Source of the DNA: Filimonas effusa
Lineage (GTDB): Bacteria > Bacteroidota > Bacteroidia > Chitinophagales > Chitinophagaceae
Length of the DNA: 64,000 nucleotides
Assembly: GCF_004118675.1 (NCBI RefSeq)
Contig: NZ_SDHZ01000001.1
Span: 2,418,001 to 2,482,000, forward strand
Direction of reading: 5' to 3'
Part shown: one piece after another, positions 19,215 through 29,093 of the stretch
How positions within the stretch are numbered: position 1 is the first letter of the stretch
How the letters are laid out: the number at the start of each line of letters is the position of its first letter
Made by a program: the position numbers and the translations under genes
The notes under the pieces: model-generated
What the model saw: only the letters and a program-made list of their open reading frames with translations
What the model was told of the DNA's origin: nothing
Database searches by the model: none

Positions 19215-20246
19215 ATGAAAACACATCCGCTAACATTGCTTATCGTTATCCTGGCCGCTTTGCCATTCAGCAGCCAGGGGCAGCTAAACCTTATCAAATT
19301 AAATGAAGATTCTATTTTCAGCCGGCCGGTTTTTGAAAACTATAAGGCGCCCTGCCTGGTAGAAACAGGCCCGAACGAGCTTATGTTGTCGTTCTGCGGC
19401 AGCTCTTCGCAAAAGAGCAAACAAACGGCTATCTGGTTAATGAAATATAGCGGCAAAAGATGGAGCCGGCCCTTCCGGATTGCCGAAGGCAGCAGCAGCG
19501 ACAGCATCCGGTATATCTGTTCCAATCCTGTGATGTTCAGATGTGGAAGCGGTAAAATGTTCTTATTTTATAAAGTAAGTTCAGATGAAAAGAATTGCTG
19601 GGGTATGTTACGCACCTCTGACCGGAAAGGGAAGAAATGGTTTGAGGCAGCCCGTTTGCCGGAAGGCGTATCGGGGCCATTTGCCGGCAAACCTTCGCAG
19701 TTAAAGGATGGCACTATCATGTACCCTTTGGTGCGGGAGCTACCCAATAAAAAATGGGGCATTTTTATAGAAAAGACCTGCGATCAGGGTAAGACATGGT
19801 CGAATAGCTGTATAGATTCAACGTGCGCCTTTCCGGTTGTTCAATCCAATATACTTTGTTACAATCCGGACAAAATACAGATGATATGCCGCGGCGGCGA
19901 AAACTACAATCTTCAATGCCGCTCAGACGACAACGGCAGTACCTGGATGAGAGCCGACACCAATCACCTCCCCGGGCCTTATTCAGAAGCGGATATTATT
20001 ACCTTACACAGCGGATGGCAACTGATGGCCTACTGCAAGGATGGTCAGCTTAAATTAGCGTCGTCCCGGGATGGGCTGAAATGGCAGGAGGTGGCAGAAC
20101 TGGAATGCAGCAATCCGTGTAAAGCGGGCTTTCCTTCTCTTCTGCAAACACAGGACGGCAATATACACGTTACCTTCACTAATGATCAACGCAATATTAA
20201 GCACATCGTTTTCCAGGAAAGGAGAACAGAAATTGCGGCCCTGTAA
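19215..20246 (+). CDS. Secreted sialidase-superfamily (BNR/Asp-box) protein
   Basis: 343 residues from the ATG at 19215, chosen because MKTHPLTLLIVILAALPFSSQG is a signal peptide; the longer frame from 19083 has no such start. Several Asp-box or BNR-like turns occur: SGKRWSRPF, TCDQGKTWSNS, SDDNGSTWMRAD, SRDGLKWQE. These define a six-bladed propeller of the exo-alpha-sialidase superfamily. The sialidase arginine triad cannot be confirmed by eye, so the activity may be another glycosidase or none. Confidence 0.8.
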   Translation: MKTHPLTLLIVILAALPFSSQGQLNLIKLNEDSIFSRPVFENYKAPCLVETGPNELMLSFCGSSSQKSKQTAIWLMKYSGKRWSRPFRIAEGSSSDSIRYICSNPVMFRCGSGKMFLFYKVSSDEKNCWGMLRTSDRKGKKWFEAARLPEGVSGPFAGKPSQLKDGTIMYPLVRELPNKKWGIFIEKTCDQGKTWSNSCIDSTCAFPVVQSNILCYNPDKIQMICRGGENYNLQCRSDDNGSTWMRADTNHLPGPYSEADIITLHSGWQLMAYCKDGQLKLASSRDGLKWQEVAELECSNPCKAGFPSLLQTQDGNIHVTFTNDQRNIKHIVFQERRTEIAAL

Positions 20247-20307
20247 CAAAGGCTGAATCAGCGCCTTTGTTACAGACCATTTTATCTTTCTACCAGGCAC
20301 TATAATA

Positions 20308-21828
20308 TTAATCCAGAGAAAGTTTTTCCAGATCGAGATCGGCCGGACCGGTGATCGCCTTACCATTAAAATCGTAGCGGGCGCCATGGCAGGGACAATC
20401 CCATGACTTTTCTGCTGTATTCCACTGCACTTCACACTTCATATGCGTGCACACGGGGCTTATTGCATGTAAAGCGCCATTCTCATTTTTATAGAGTGCT
20501 ATTTTATGATCTTCGTATTTTACGATTTTAGCTTCACCATGCGCCAGTTCTGCCAGCTGGCTGATCTTTTCGCCGGAGAAAAGCTTTCCTAAAAATAATT
20601 TTACAACATCTGCATTATGGGAAACAAAGTTGGTAAAGCCAGCAACAGGTTTAATACGATTAGGATCCAGTAAACGTTCAAGCGCCGGCTTCTCTCCCAT
20701 TATGATGCCTTTAAGCAATTGCGCTGCTACATGGCTATATACCATCCCATTTCCACCATAACCGGTAGCGACATAAATGTTATCCTGCTGACCTGGCAAA
20801 TAACCTATATACGGAAGGCCGTCAGCAGGCTCGAAATATTGGGAAGACCATCGGTAATTAATTTCTTTTACTTTAAAGTGTTTGCGGATATGACTTTCAA
20901 GATGTAGCAGGCACCGATTGGTGTCTTCTTCTTTGCCGGTACCATGATCTTCGCCTCCTGCAATAAGATAGTCATGTCCATTAACATGCTGGGTACGGTA
21001 GTAGTGATAAGGATCGTACATATCGTAACTCAAGTCGTTAGGATAAGTGCCGTCTTCCAGGGTTGCTGCTATAGCGTAGGAACGGTAAGGTACGCAGCGC
21101 AAATGTAAAAGATTTACTCCCGGAGGAATATGTGTAGCATAGATAAGATGACCGGCGGTAAAATCCCCCCTACCCGTATTAACAACAAGCGGAGAACCAG
21201 AAACGACGCCGGTAACCCTGGTATCCTGAAGTATAATGCCTCCTGCCTCTTCGAAAGCTTTTGCAAGACCAAAGACATATTCCAGCGGGTTAAATTTAGC
21301 CTGACCAGCAACTTTTATCGCTGCTACAAAAGGCAACGGTACGGGAATGGCATTCGTGTCGTGGATGCTTAAACCTGCGTCTGCGGAGGCTTTTTTTATG
21401 TCCTGCAGTTCTTTTTCCTGCTCTTCGTCCTGTGCAAACAAAAACGCATCAGCATCTTCAAATCCGCAGCTGATATGGTAGCGGGCGATGTTTGTTTTTA
21501 TCAGGTCAATCGCAGTTTTAACAGCTGCAGCTATATTGCGGGAAGCTTCTTCTCCGAAATTTTTGGAGATAACGGTATAGGGAGTGTCGAGCAGCGTATT
21601 CAAATGAGCTGTGGTACCTCCCGTTGTTCCAAAGCCAATGTTGGCTGCTTCTATTACAAGACATTTCAATCCCTGTTCCTGAAGCAAAAGCGCAGTACTT
21701 AAGCCGGTAATGCCGCCACCCGTTATAATACAGTCGAATATAACATTGTCATTTACCGGATTCACCGGAAAATAGGGTTCAATAGTATGCTGCCATAGGC
21801 TAGTGCTGGCTCCATCTCTGTTTATCAT
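20308..21828 (-). CDS. FAD-dependent oxidoreductase fused to a Rieske [2Fe-2S] domain
   Basis: 506 residues. The N-terminus is a DAO/GlpO-type FAD domain: the dinucleotide motif CIITGGGITGLSTALLLQEQ lies at about 34-53 and GTTGGTTAHL follows. The C-terminal 100 residues carry a Rieske cluster site: C460-T-H462 and, 16 residues later, C478-P-C-H481, then GARYDFNGKAITGPA. Such fusions are found in glycine/D-amino-acid oxidase-like dehydrogenases that pass electrons through the cluster. Substrate unknown; monocistronic. Confidence 0.92.
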   Translation of the reverse strand: MINRDGASTSLWQHTIEPYFPVNPVNDNVIFDCIITGGGITGLSTALLLQEQGLKCLVIEAANIGFGTTGGTTAHLNTLLDTPYTVISKNFGEEASRNIAAAVKTAIDLIKTNIARYHISCGFEDADAFLFAQDEEQEKELQDIKKASADAGLSIHDTNAIPVPLPFVAAIKVAGQAKFNPLEYVFGLAKAFEEAGGIILQDTRVTGVVSGSPLVVNTGRGDFTAGHLIYATHIPPGVNLLHLRCVPYRSYAIAATLEDGTYPNDLSYDMYDPYHYYRTQHVNGHDYLIAGGEDHGTGKEEDTNRCLLHLESHIRKHFKVKEINYRWSSQYFEPADGLPYIGYLPGQQDNIYVATGYGGNGMVYSHVAAQLLKGIIMGEKPALERLLDPNRIKPVAGFTNFVSHNADVVKLFLGKLFSGEKISQLAELAHGEAKIVKYEDHKIALYKNENGALHAISPVCTHMKCEVQWNTAEKSWDCPCHGARYDFNGKAITGPADLDLEKLSLD

Positions 21829-21932
21829 GTGTTTATAGTTTAGCAGCTATACCACTTCAAACACCTTGCCGTACTAACCGGGAAAACGCCCCATTCCGGC
21901 TGCTTGAACCGGAAAAGGAATATGCCAATAAC

Positions 21933-22397
21933 TTAGAGAAACTCTTCGAATCCATACCGGGCCATACTCCAGAAGGCATCCAGCGCTATGATGCGTTGCT
22001 TTAAAAATGAGATCATCGCCGGCCAGTCTTCTTTACGGTGGATACTTACGTTCGCCAGCGTTTTACTAACGGCGTCAATCGTTTTCCCCCATTCATCGGT
22101 GAGGTTTTCCTGCCAGTCCCACATCTCTCCCTGTAATTCTTCTTCCAGCATTGCTTTCATCTGGGTAAGCCTTTGATATTGCAGCACGCGGAGGCTGGCA
22201 TCTTTGTGTGAGCATGTGATGGCAATGCGGGTATGTTTATGATCGGCATCCATTTTAAACTGAATGCCGGGAATACCTGTTTTATAATTCACCCAGCTCA
22301 CAGCTGTGCCTTCTGCAGATAATACAGGCTGCATATACCGGCCAAAGGTGGTCCAGAAAGCCTGTTTTTGCCGCGATATATCCTCTTTTGTGTACAT
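21933..22397 (-). CDS. DUF4268 domain protein
   Basis: 154 residues, cytoplasmic. The pattern SRQKQAFWTTFGRYMQP near the N-terminus, VNYKTGIPGIQFKMD, and WDWQENLTDEW match the DUF4268 family, which in some proteins sits beside nuclease-like domains. Here it stands alone. No function can be assigned. Confidence 0.82.
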   Translation of the reverse strand: MYTKEDISRQKQAFWTTFGRYMQPVLSAEGTAVSWVNYKTGIPGIQFKMDADHKHTRIAITCSHKDASLRVLQYQRLTQMKAMLEEELQGEMWDWQENLTDEWGKTIDAVSKTLANVSIHRKEDWPAMISFLKQRIIALDAFWSMARYGFEEFL

Positions 22398-22521
22398 ATG
22401 CTGCCTTCTATATTAAACACTCAAATGTATACAAATAAGAAGCCATTCAAAAGGAATTGACTCTTGCAGAATATTTATGCAATTCTTTTATAAGGAGATC
22501 TTCCATGCAAGCGTTTAAATT

Positions 22522-22557
22522 GAAAGAGGCCGTATCACACCTATGATACGACCTCTC
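22522..22557 (-). terminator. Intrinsic terminator for the M16 protease gene
   Basis: On the minus strand GAGGTCGTATCA pairs with TGATACGGCCTC (one G-T wobble), followed by TTTCAATTT. It lies 25 bases after the M16 stop. Confidence 0.85.
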
Positions 22558-22581
22558 TGCTCATTCATTCAAGTTTGCTTA

Positions 22582-25431
22582 TTACTTAGCACTTTCAGGC
22601 AACAACACAAAAGTGATATAGTTGCTGGTGTTCAGGTAAAGGGCTGCCGACTGTTTTACCTGTTCGGCTGTTAGTTTATTGATCAGCGCCGACTGCCTGC
22701 CGATCATATCCAATGGTTCTTTGTTTTGCAACTGGCTCGATAAATAAGTAAGCCAGAAACGATTGGTTTGAGTAACAGTGCCAAGCGTATTTAACGACTG
22801 CGCTTTAAACTTTTCCAGGTTTACGGTAGCAGGTCCATCTTTGGCCAAACGTGCTACTTCGTCGAGCGTTGAGGCGATCAGTTTTTGTACGTTCTGCGGA
22901 GAGCATCCGAAACTGATATTGATGGCATACCTGTTCTGCGGGTATTTACTTTGCGCAGCACTTACAGAAGGGGTATACACGCCGGATTCTTCTTCACGCA
23001 AACGCTCCAGCAGTCTTATATTCAGCACTTCGGCCACCGCTTCCATCGCCATATTATTCTCTTCAGAATAATTATAAGTGCCATTAAATACCAGGCGTAC
23101 AGTTGCCTTATCTTCTTTTCCTTTGTATACCTTTTTCTCCAACATGCCGGCAGGTGGGTGAATGCCCAGTTCCCTGACATCCTGGTTGTGATGCGTTGCC
23201 GGTAATGCAGCCAGATAGTTTTCCATCAGAGGTTTGAATGTTGTAGTATCTATATTACCTACAAATACAAACGTGAAGGCAGCAGCATCAGCAAAGCGGG
23301 CTTTATAGAACTCCAGGCAGGAATCCAGCTGTATCTGGTCGAGCATTTCAACGGAAGGCGCCTTACGACGGAAATGGTAGTTTCCTAATACTACATTCAT
23401 AGTATCGGAGAAAACACTGTTGGGGTCATTGGCCCTGTTGATGAGCTGAGGACGTGAGCGGTTCAGGATGCTTTGAAATAATGCGGAATCTTTCCGTGGC
23501 TGGGTAAAATACAGGTAAATCAATTGCATGGCTGTTTCCAGGTCTTCGGGAGCAGCACTGCCGTTAACGCCTTGCGTCCTGTCGCCGATAAAAGGTTTTA
23601 CGCCAACCTGCTTGCCGGTAAGATATTTACCTAAAGCAGTATTGTCAAAGTCGCCCACACCTGCGCTTCCTATAATACCCGATGCGTTGACAGCCGATTG
23701 AAAGCCTTTATCGGAGCTGAGAGAAGTTCCGCCTGGGGCAAAGGCGCTGAAACCAATTTCATCATTCTTATAAGAGGTAGGCTTTACAACCACTTTCACG
23801 CCATTGCTCAGTGTATACATTATCCCTGCAACATCTTTCAGTTGGGTTTGAGCCACTATACGGCCCGGTGCGGGTTTTGCGGGCAACAGCACAGTACCCG
23901 CAGCTTCGTCTTTATAAGCAGTAATATTCTCCCTGCTTACTTCCTGTAACCAGCGGCTAAACGTCGCCGAATCGGGTAAGCCGGCTTTATCTTTTCCGGG
24001 AGCCATAATAATCACATCCCTGTTGGTGGCTTTGATATAAGTAGCAGGCACTTTGTTCACATCAGCCAGTGTAATACCCGGCAACAATTGTTTAACCAAT
24101 GCCAGCTCATAATCTATTCCGGGAGCTGCGGCGCTATCCAGAAAATATTGCTGGTATTCTTTCACATAATTCTCAGAAGGAGTTTTACTCTTCTCCTTCC
24201 ACGACGCGGTGTAACTGGTGAGTACATTTTGTTTTGCTCTTTCCAGTTCCGATTGGGTAAAGCCAAAACGTTTTACGCGTTCTATTTCGCGCCATACAGC
24301 TTTCACACCAGTTTCGAGTCCGCCTGTATTATTAACCCTGGCGCTGGCGCTGAAAAGCTGCAATCCGCCCATAAACGGCTGAATACCTACTCCCCCCTGG
24401 ATGAACGGAGGCTGAGGCTGTTTATAATACTCCGCATAACGCTCGCCCATCATTTGGTTGAACAGCTGCTTTACTACTGCTTTGCGATAGTCAACATCCG
24501 TCACCAGCTTTTCTTCAGGCTGCTTCCATAATATTTCAGCGGAGGTAGTAGTATTTTCAGGATCTGTAGCAATCAGGTATTGGTCTTTTCCTGTAAGGGG
24601 GATGGTATAACGCGTGCGCTTCTTCAGCGACACAGGATTTTTGAGTGTGGCAAAAAGTGATTTCACCATCTTTTCCGTTTCGGCCACATCAATATCTCCT
24701 ACTACCACAAGCGCCTGCTGATCGGGCCTGTACCAGTCGCGGTAAAATGCACGCAGGGTTTCAGGTTTACCATAAAGCAATACCGTATCTATACCAATCG
24801 GCATTCTATCGGCATACCTGGAATGATTCAGGAGCTGCGACCAGTATTGTTCGCGCATTCTTTCATCGGCGCCTTTGCGAAGGCGTTTTTCTTCGATGAT
24901 AACGCCTCTTTCCTTGTTTATTTCCGTTTCATCGAGCGTAGCTTCCTGGGCCCAGTCGCGCATGATCCGGAAACCATTTTTTAACAATTCCTTGTCTTTG
25001 GTAGGTAAGGGCAACTGGTAAACAGTTTCATCGAACGAGGTGTACGCATTCAAGTCGGCACCGAACCTTACCCCTGATCTTTCGAGATAATCGACCAGCT
25101 CATTTTTAGGAAAATTTTTGGTTCCGTTGAAGCTCATATGCTCGATAAAATGAGCCAAACCTCTTTGTTCTTCCGTTTCCAGGATAGAACCAACTTTGTT
25201 CACCAGGTAAAGGAGCACTCTTTCTTTGGGCTCCTCGTTATGCCTGATAAAGTAAGTAAATCCATTAGGAAGTTTTCCGATACGAACCGCGGTATCCAGC
25301 GGTAATACTTTTGCAACGGGCACTCCGGCTGCTTTGGACGCTGTTTTCTGAGCGAGAACCGGCGTAGAAGCCAATACAAAACCAGACAACATTACAAGCA
25401 GAGATCTGCCATGCAGATTTTTTGCATTCAT
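22582..25431 (-). CDS. M16-family zinc metalloprotease (insulinase-like), two-lobed
   Basis: Periplasmic or secreted protease of the pitrilysin group, 949 residues. Start at 25431 gives a signal peptide (SLLVMLSGFVLASTPVLAQ); an upstream ATG at 25509 adds 26 residues. The inverted zinc motif HFIEH is at 94-98, with NELVDYLERSGVRFGADLNA downstream and a distal glutamate in the TLDETEINKERGVIIEEKR stretch. The second half is the inactive lobe expected for a full-length two-lobed enzyme. Monocistronic with its own terminator. Confidence 0.93.
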   Translation of the reverse strand: MNAKNLHGRSLLVMLSGFVLASTPVLAQKTASKAAGVPVAKVLPLDTAVRIGKLPNGFTYFIRHNEEPKERVLLYLVNKVGSILETEEQRGLAHFIEHMSFNGTKNFPKNELVDYLERSGVRFGADLNAYTSFDETVYQLPLPTKDKELLKNGFRIMRDWAQEATLDETEINKERGVIIEEKRLRKGADERMREQYWSQLLNHSRYADRMPIGIDTVLLYGKPETLRAFYRDWYRPDQQALVVVGDIDVAETEKMVKSLFATLKNPVSLKKRTRYTIPLTGKDQYLIATDPENTTTSAEILWKQPEEKLVTDVDYRKAVVKQLFNQMMGERYAEYYKQPQPPFIQGGVGIQPFMGGLQLFSASARVNNTGGLETGVKAVWREIERVKRFGFTQSELERAKQNVLTSYTASWKEKSKTPSENYVKEYQQYFLDSAAAPGIDYELALVKQLLPGITLADVNKVPATYIKATNRDVIIMAPGKDKAGLPDSATFSRWLQEVSRENITAYKDEAAGTVLLPAKPAPGRIVAQTQLKDVAGIMYTLSNGVKVVVKPTSYKNDEIGFSAFAPGGTSLSSDKGFQSAVNASGIIGSAGVGDFDNTALGKYLTGKQVGVKPFIGDRTQGVNGSAAPEDLETAMQLIYLYFTQPRKDSALFQSILNRSRPQLINRANDPNSVFSDTMNVVLGNYHFRRKAPSVEMLDQIQLDSCLEFYKARFADAAAFTFVFVGNIDTTTFKPLMENYLAALPATHHNQDVRELGIHPPAGMLEKKVYKGKEDKATVRLVFNGTYNYSEENNMAMEAVAEVLNIRLLERLREEESGVYTPSVSAAQSKYPQNRYAINISFGCSPQNVQKLIASTLDEVARLAKDGPATVNLEKFKAQSLNTLGTVTQTNRFWLTYLSSQLQNKEPLDMIGRQSALINKLTAEQVKQSAALYLNTSNYITFVLLPESAK

Positions 25432-25612
25432 TTGATTAATTCTTTGTACTTGGAACAAATATAGTATTATCACCAATAGTTTCATCCGGGGGCAATACGC
25501 AGTTAACATACGGCGTAAGAATACTAAGTTGTAACTTCACCCGTATCACCCCGGAAATAAAACTCCATGCAGCAACAAGGCAGCATTGGTTTTCCGGCAA
25601 AAATCTTTGATC

Positions 25613-25894
25613 ATGGAAATACTACACAAGGACGATGGTAAAAGAGGCATGTTTTACATTGAAGCAGACGGCAAACCGGAAGGCATCATAGAATATGTAT
25701 GGGCAGGTTCGCAAAAGCTTATTATTGAGCATACGGAAGTAGGAGAAAAGCTGAAGGGCCAAAGCGCTGGGAAGAAACTAGTGAACAGCGTAGTAGAATT
25801 TGCGAGAGAAAAGCATGTGAAAGTGCAGCCGCTTTGCACATTTGCGCACGCGGTATTTGAAAAGACCCCGGAATACAGCGATGTAAGGTTCTGA
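25613..25894 (+). CDS. Small GNAT-like acetyltransferase (YidJ/YjdJ type)
   Basis: 93 residues from the ATG at 25613. It matches the short acetyltransferase family that lacks most of the GNAT fold: IIEHTEVGEKLKGQSAGKKL (acetyl-CoA loop), then VVEFAREKHVKVQPLCTFA with the conserved cysteine, then FEKTPEYSDV. Substrate unknown. The family match is clear from these three blocks. Confidence 0.88.
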   Translation: MEILHKDDGKRGMFYIEADGKPEGIIEYVWAGSQKLIIEHTEVGEKLKGQSAGKKLVNSVVEFAREKHVKVQPLCTFAHAVFEKTPEYSDVRF

Positions 25895-26003
25895 TAGGGG
25901 CATGCGGCTATTTACGATAAGTTTATCTTTACCCCGCAATACAGCGAAAGCGCAACAACAGCCCTACAGGACTTTGTGTCGTATGAACACTTAAAAAATA
26001 CCC

Positions 26004-26516
26004 ATGGCAGTTCCCACCAGCAAACCGGAGTTAATTCAGGCAATCGTCACTAATTATGACAAGCTCAGAAAAGACCTTTCAGACATTACACCTGAAGCAG
26101 CAGAAAAAAAAGAGCTGGAAGGGCATGCAGCCGGTACAGTAATGAGTATCAACAATCTTGTTTCTTATCTGCTGGGCTGGGGAGAGCTGGTATTAAAGTG
26201 GAACAGGAAAAAAGACAACAACGAAGCTGTTGACTTTCCGGAAACAGGTTACAAATGGAATGAACTTGGTAAGCTTGCGCAAAAGTTTTATGCCGATTAC
26301 GAAAAAGAAGATTACAACAGCCTGCTGGTAAAACTGGATAAAAACGTGGCTTCTATTCTTTCTCTTATCGAAAGCAAAAGCAATAAAGCACTTTACGAAG
26401 TAAGCTGGTACGAGAAGTGGACATTGGGGAGGATGATACAATTTAATACAGCTTCTCCCTATACCAACGCAAGAGGAAGAGTGCGTAAATGGAAAAAAGC
26501 AAACAACCCCGTCTAG
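26004..26516 (+). CDS. ClbS/DfsB-family four-helix protein
   Basis: 170 residues. The pattern AVPTSKPELIQAIVTNYDKL at the start, NLVSYLLGWGELVLKW in the middle and SWYEKWTLGRMIQFNTASPY near the end match ClbS/DfsB. The named member ClbS is a cyclopropane hydrolase that protects colibactin producers from self-damage; most relatives are uncharacterised DinB-like bundles. There is no toxin biosynthesis gene nearby, so the role here is open. Confidence 0.88.
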   Translation: MAVPTSKPELIQAIVTNYDKLRKDLSDITPEAAEKKELEGHAAGTVMSINNLVSYLLGWGELVLKWNRKKDNNEAVDFPETGYKWNELGKLAQKFYADYEKEDYNSLLVKLDKNVASILSLIESKSNKALYEVSWYEKWTLGRMIQFNTASPYTNARGRVRKWKKANNPV

Positions 26517-26528
26517 CGGGGTTGTTTG
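26502..26528. terminator. Bidirectional terminator between convergent genes
   Basis: AACAACCCCG pairs with CGGGGTTGTT around TCTAG. The plus-strand stop codon of the ClbS-like gene lies inside the loop. On the minus strand the hairpin is followed by a run of six T, and it serves the gene at 26550-27479. Confidence 0.85.
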
Positions 26529-26549
26529 AGCAACTTCTTGTTTTACGGA

Positions 26550-27479
26550 TCATTCGTTTTCATTGCCTTCTCCCTGCATGGAAAGCCCGCCCATCATAAT
26601 GCCCATCAGTTTCATTCCATATTCCATTACATTGCCGCCGGCGAGATCGTATAAGGGTTCTGTTTTGCGAACTGCAAGGGCCGTATCGTTTACACTGGCT
26701 TTTTTCACGTCAACCACTTCATATACCATGGCAGGCGTATCATTCTTATCGAAATAGATATCTATGCGCATAACGCCGTTTTTCTCCGGGAGGTAATAAG
26801 GGTGAGAAAAGTTGATATCCGCGGGTAATGCCGCGCTGGAATATACCACCAGCTTCTGCAACGTCATGGCAGGCATACCAGGTACAGCAGCTTGTTTATT
26901 GGCGCCAGGATTTTTAGGTGTATAAACCGATTTTGTACAAGTATAACCTGCTACCGATACCGTACCAGGCAGTTTTTCTATGATATATTCATCAGCATTC
27001 ACCAGCTTATCGCCTGCAAACAAAGCGGCGTAACCAGCCGAAGGTTTGTAGGTGGCAGTAGCATTATTGCTGGTGTCGGTAAGTGACCCGGTATAGATAT
27101 AGGCATCGTCTTTACCCCTGTTATGGTAATGGGCTATTTCATAACCAAGTCCCCTGGTTCTTGCAACCGTTACATCTCCTTTTATGGTGATGGTACCTTT
27201 GGGCGGCGTCATCATTATTGCCATGCCCATCATGGGATTTGCTTCGGTAAGTTTTTTCAGGCGTTCCAGGTCTTCTTTCGATAGTTTTTTATAGGCGTCT
27301 GTTATTTGCTGTTTAATATCGCCTTTACTGTAGTCGATGTTTTCCGTTATTACGCTCAGATCAACACCTCCTATCAAGACTTTGGTGGTAAGTGTTCCTT
27401 CAAAAGGCGGGTCGCCGGCCAAGGCAACCGTAACTGTTATCATAACAAGCAGTACGGCAACAACAATTTTCTTCATCAT
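26550..27479 (-). CDS. Secreted hypothetical protein (DUF4412-like)
   Basis: 309 residues with a signal peptide (KKIVVAVLLVMITVTVALAG). The body is a beta-rich periplasmic domain with the motif EKLPGTVSVAGYTCTKSVYT (about 161-180), as in DUF4412/GLPGLI-like proteins that follow a modified residue or bound ligand. A methionine-rich segment (ANPMMGMAIMMTPP, about 79-92) and a Met/Gly-rich C-terminus (MKLMGIMMGGLSMQG) are notable. Function unknown. Confidence 0.72.
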   Translation of the reverse strand: MMKKIVVAVLLVMITVTVALAGDPPFEGTLTTKVLIGGVDLSVITENIDYSKGDIKQQITDAYKKLSKEDLERLKKLTEANPMMGMAIMMTPPKGTITIKGDVTVARTRGLGYEIAHYHNRGKDDAYIYTGSLTDTSNNATATYKPSAGYAALFAGDKLVNADEYIIEKLPGTVSVAGYTCTKSVYTPKNPGANKQAAVPGMPAMTLQKLVVYSSAALPADINFSHPYYLPEKNGVMRIDIYFDKNDTPAMVYEVVDVKKASVNDTALAVRKTEPLYDLAGGNVMEYGMKLMGIMMGGLSMQGEGNENE

Positions 27480-27678
27480 GTTTCGATATTAATAGATTAA
27501 GCAATAAACCCCGGAACCATCCGGAACAGAAGTTTTCGTTTTCTATCAAAATTCAACCCAAAGTGTTGCTGTCTGCGTTTATGCAGGTTAAATATTTTTT
27601 ACGTTTAAAAGTGAAAATCAGCGGGCATACACATTACACCCGCTCTCATGTACAGTTCTGGTTCCCGGGCAGCCCGGC

Positions 27679-28896
27679 TTATATAGCGGCGGGAACGGCA
27701 GTCTGCTTACGCCTTCGTTGTTTCACTACATATACCACAATTACACCTAGCAATACCGATGCTACAAAGTACCGGAAGGCCATATCGTTTTGCGTGGCAA
27801 TAACGCCTACGGAAGAGATGAGCACGCTTGAAGCAGAAGTTATCACGTATACCATTCCGCCAAGCAACCCGCCTGCAAGTCCTGCATTTGCCGGGAAATA
27901 CATCATGGTATCTGTGAAAAAGATATTATACAATAAGCCTGAGCAAATATGAATGAAGAAAGCAAATACTATAAAACAGATAAGGCTCTCACCTATCCTG
28001 CCTGCCAGCAATAAGCCTATTATCAGCGCCAGCTGGATCCGGGACGCCAACGCCACCTTCTTTTCAAAGTTCATATTAACCAGCCTTCTGCCGGTAAAGC
28101 CTCCTACCATCCAGGAAAAGCCCAGCACCAGCGTACAATAGCCAACCACCACGGCGTTGTAACCAAAGCGTTTCTCCACAACGAACGGCCCGGAGATATT
28201 AAATACCAATACCACCGTATAACTCAGTCCCAGGATAATAATCCCCATAATAAACAGCCTGTTGCCTAACATCATACGATACTGGCTGATGACATTTCCC
28301 AAACGGAAAGGTTTCTTTTCCGCGATTGTTTCGCCGCTGTATATTAATTCCAGCACCAGTAATATCACCGCATAAAAAGCCAGGAAATAGAAGTTTGCCT
28401 GCCATCCGAACAGCTTTTGCAGGTAGCCGCCCAGGAAAGGCGCAACAATAGGACCGCAGGACCATACAATGGTAAAGTAACTGAGGTAATGCTTACGCCG
28501 CTCACTATCGTACAGGTCTACAAAAAAAGCACGTTTTGCCACTACCAGTATAGCTGTTGCTATTCCCTGGATAATCCTCAGCCAGTAAATGAGCAGAATG
28601 GAGTTGGAAATACTGATCCATAAACTCGATACCACCAATATTCCCAGCGCCAGCAAAGCGGGTTTATACCTGCCAATGCTATCCAGCACACTACCAACAA
28701 ACAACTGGGCGATGCCATAGCTTAAAAAGAAAAATGTGAGTGTAAGTTGTATATCCTTCTCGCTTCCTCTTAAAGCTGCCGACATGGAAGGCAAGGAAGG
28801 AAGATATATGTCGGTAATAAAACCGGAGAGTGGTATTGAAATAAATGCCAGTGTTGTTGCTATTTTCTTTCTTTTCAGCGAAGCCTGTCTTAACAT
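27679..28896 (-). CDS. MFS transporter, Bcr/CflA type
   Basis: 405 residues, twelve membrane helices. The start FISIPLSGFITDIYLPSLPS carries the helix-1 aspartate of the Bcr/CflA drug-efflux group, and loop 2-3 reads GSVLDSIGRYKPALLALG. It probably exports a drug or metabolite. The upstream gap holds phased direct repeats that look like a regulator site. Confidence 0.9.
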   Translation of the reverse strand: MLRQASLKRKKIATTLAFISIPLSGFITDIYLPSLPSMSAALRGSEKDIQLTLTFFFLSYGIAQLFVGSVLDSIGRYKPALLALGILVVSSLWISISNSILLIYWLRIIQGIATAILVVAKRAFFVDLYDSERRKHYLSYFTIVWSCGPIVAPFLGGYLQKLFGWQANFYFLAFYAVILLVLELIYSGETIAEKKPFRLGNVISQYRMMLGNRLFIMGIIILGLSYTVVLVFNISGPFVVEKRFGYNAVVVGYCTLVLGFSWMVGGFTGRRLVNMNFEKKVALASRIQLALIIGLLLAGRIGESLICFIVFAFFIHICSGLLYNIFFTDTMMYFPANAGLAGGLLGGMVYVITSASSVLISSVGVIATQNDMAFRYFVASVLLGVIVVYVVKQRRRKQTAVPAAI

Positions 28897-28924
28897 AGTT
28901 CAGTTTTAATTGTAATAACCGGTA

Positions 28925-28932
28925 CAAAATTA
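28925..28932 (-). promoter_or_regulatory. Putative -7 element TAATTTTG for the MFS gene
   Basis: Exact TAnnTTTG on the minus strand, 28 bases before the ATG at 28896. No good -33 TTTG at the usual 19-base spacing, which fits an activator-dependent promoter. Confidence 0.45.
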
Positions 28933-28960
28933 CTGGTAGCAGGCAAACCGCTATTATACA

Positions 28961-29034
28961 ATTCAAACAAGATTATTCATTATTCAAACAAAAATAGCTA
29001 TTTAACAAATTTTAAAAATAAACAATTCAAACAA
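28961..29034. repeat. Three direct copies of ATTCAAACAA upstream of the MFS gene
   Basis: Exact copies at 28961-28970, 28982-28991 and 29025-29034. Start-to-start distances are 21 and 43 bases, about two and four helical turns. This is an arrangement expected of binding sites for a regulator that contacts direct repeats, such as an AraC-type protein. Confidence 0.7.
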
Positions 29035-29093
29035 AACAACATAACATACGGCTATTATTTCCGTTTGGCGCGCCCCGGGGAGCCCTGCCGGGC

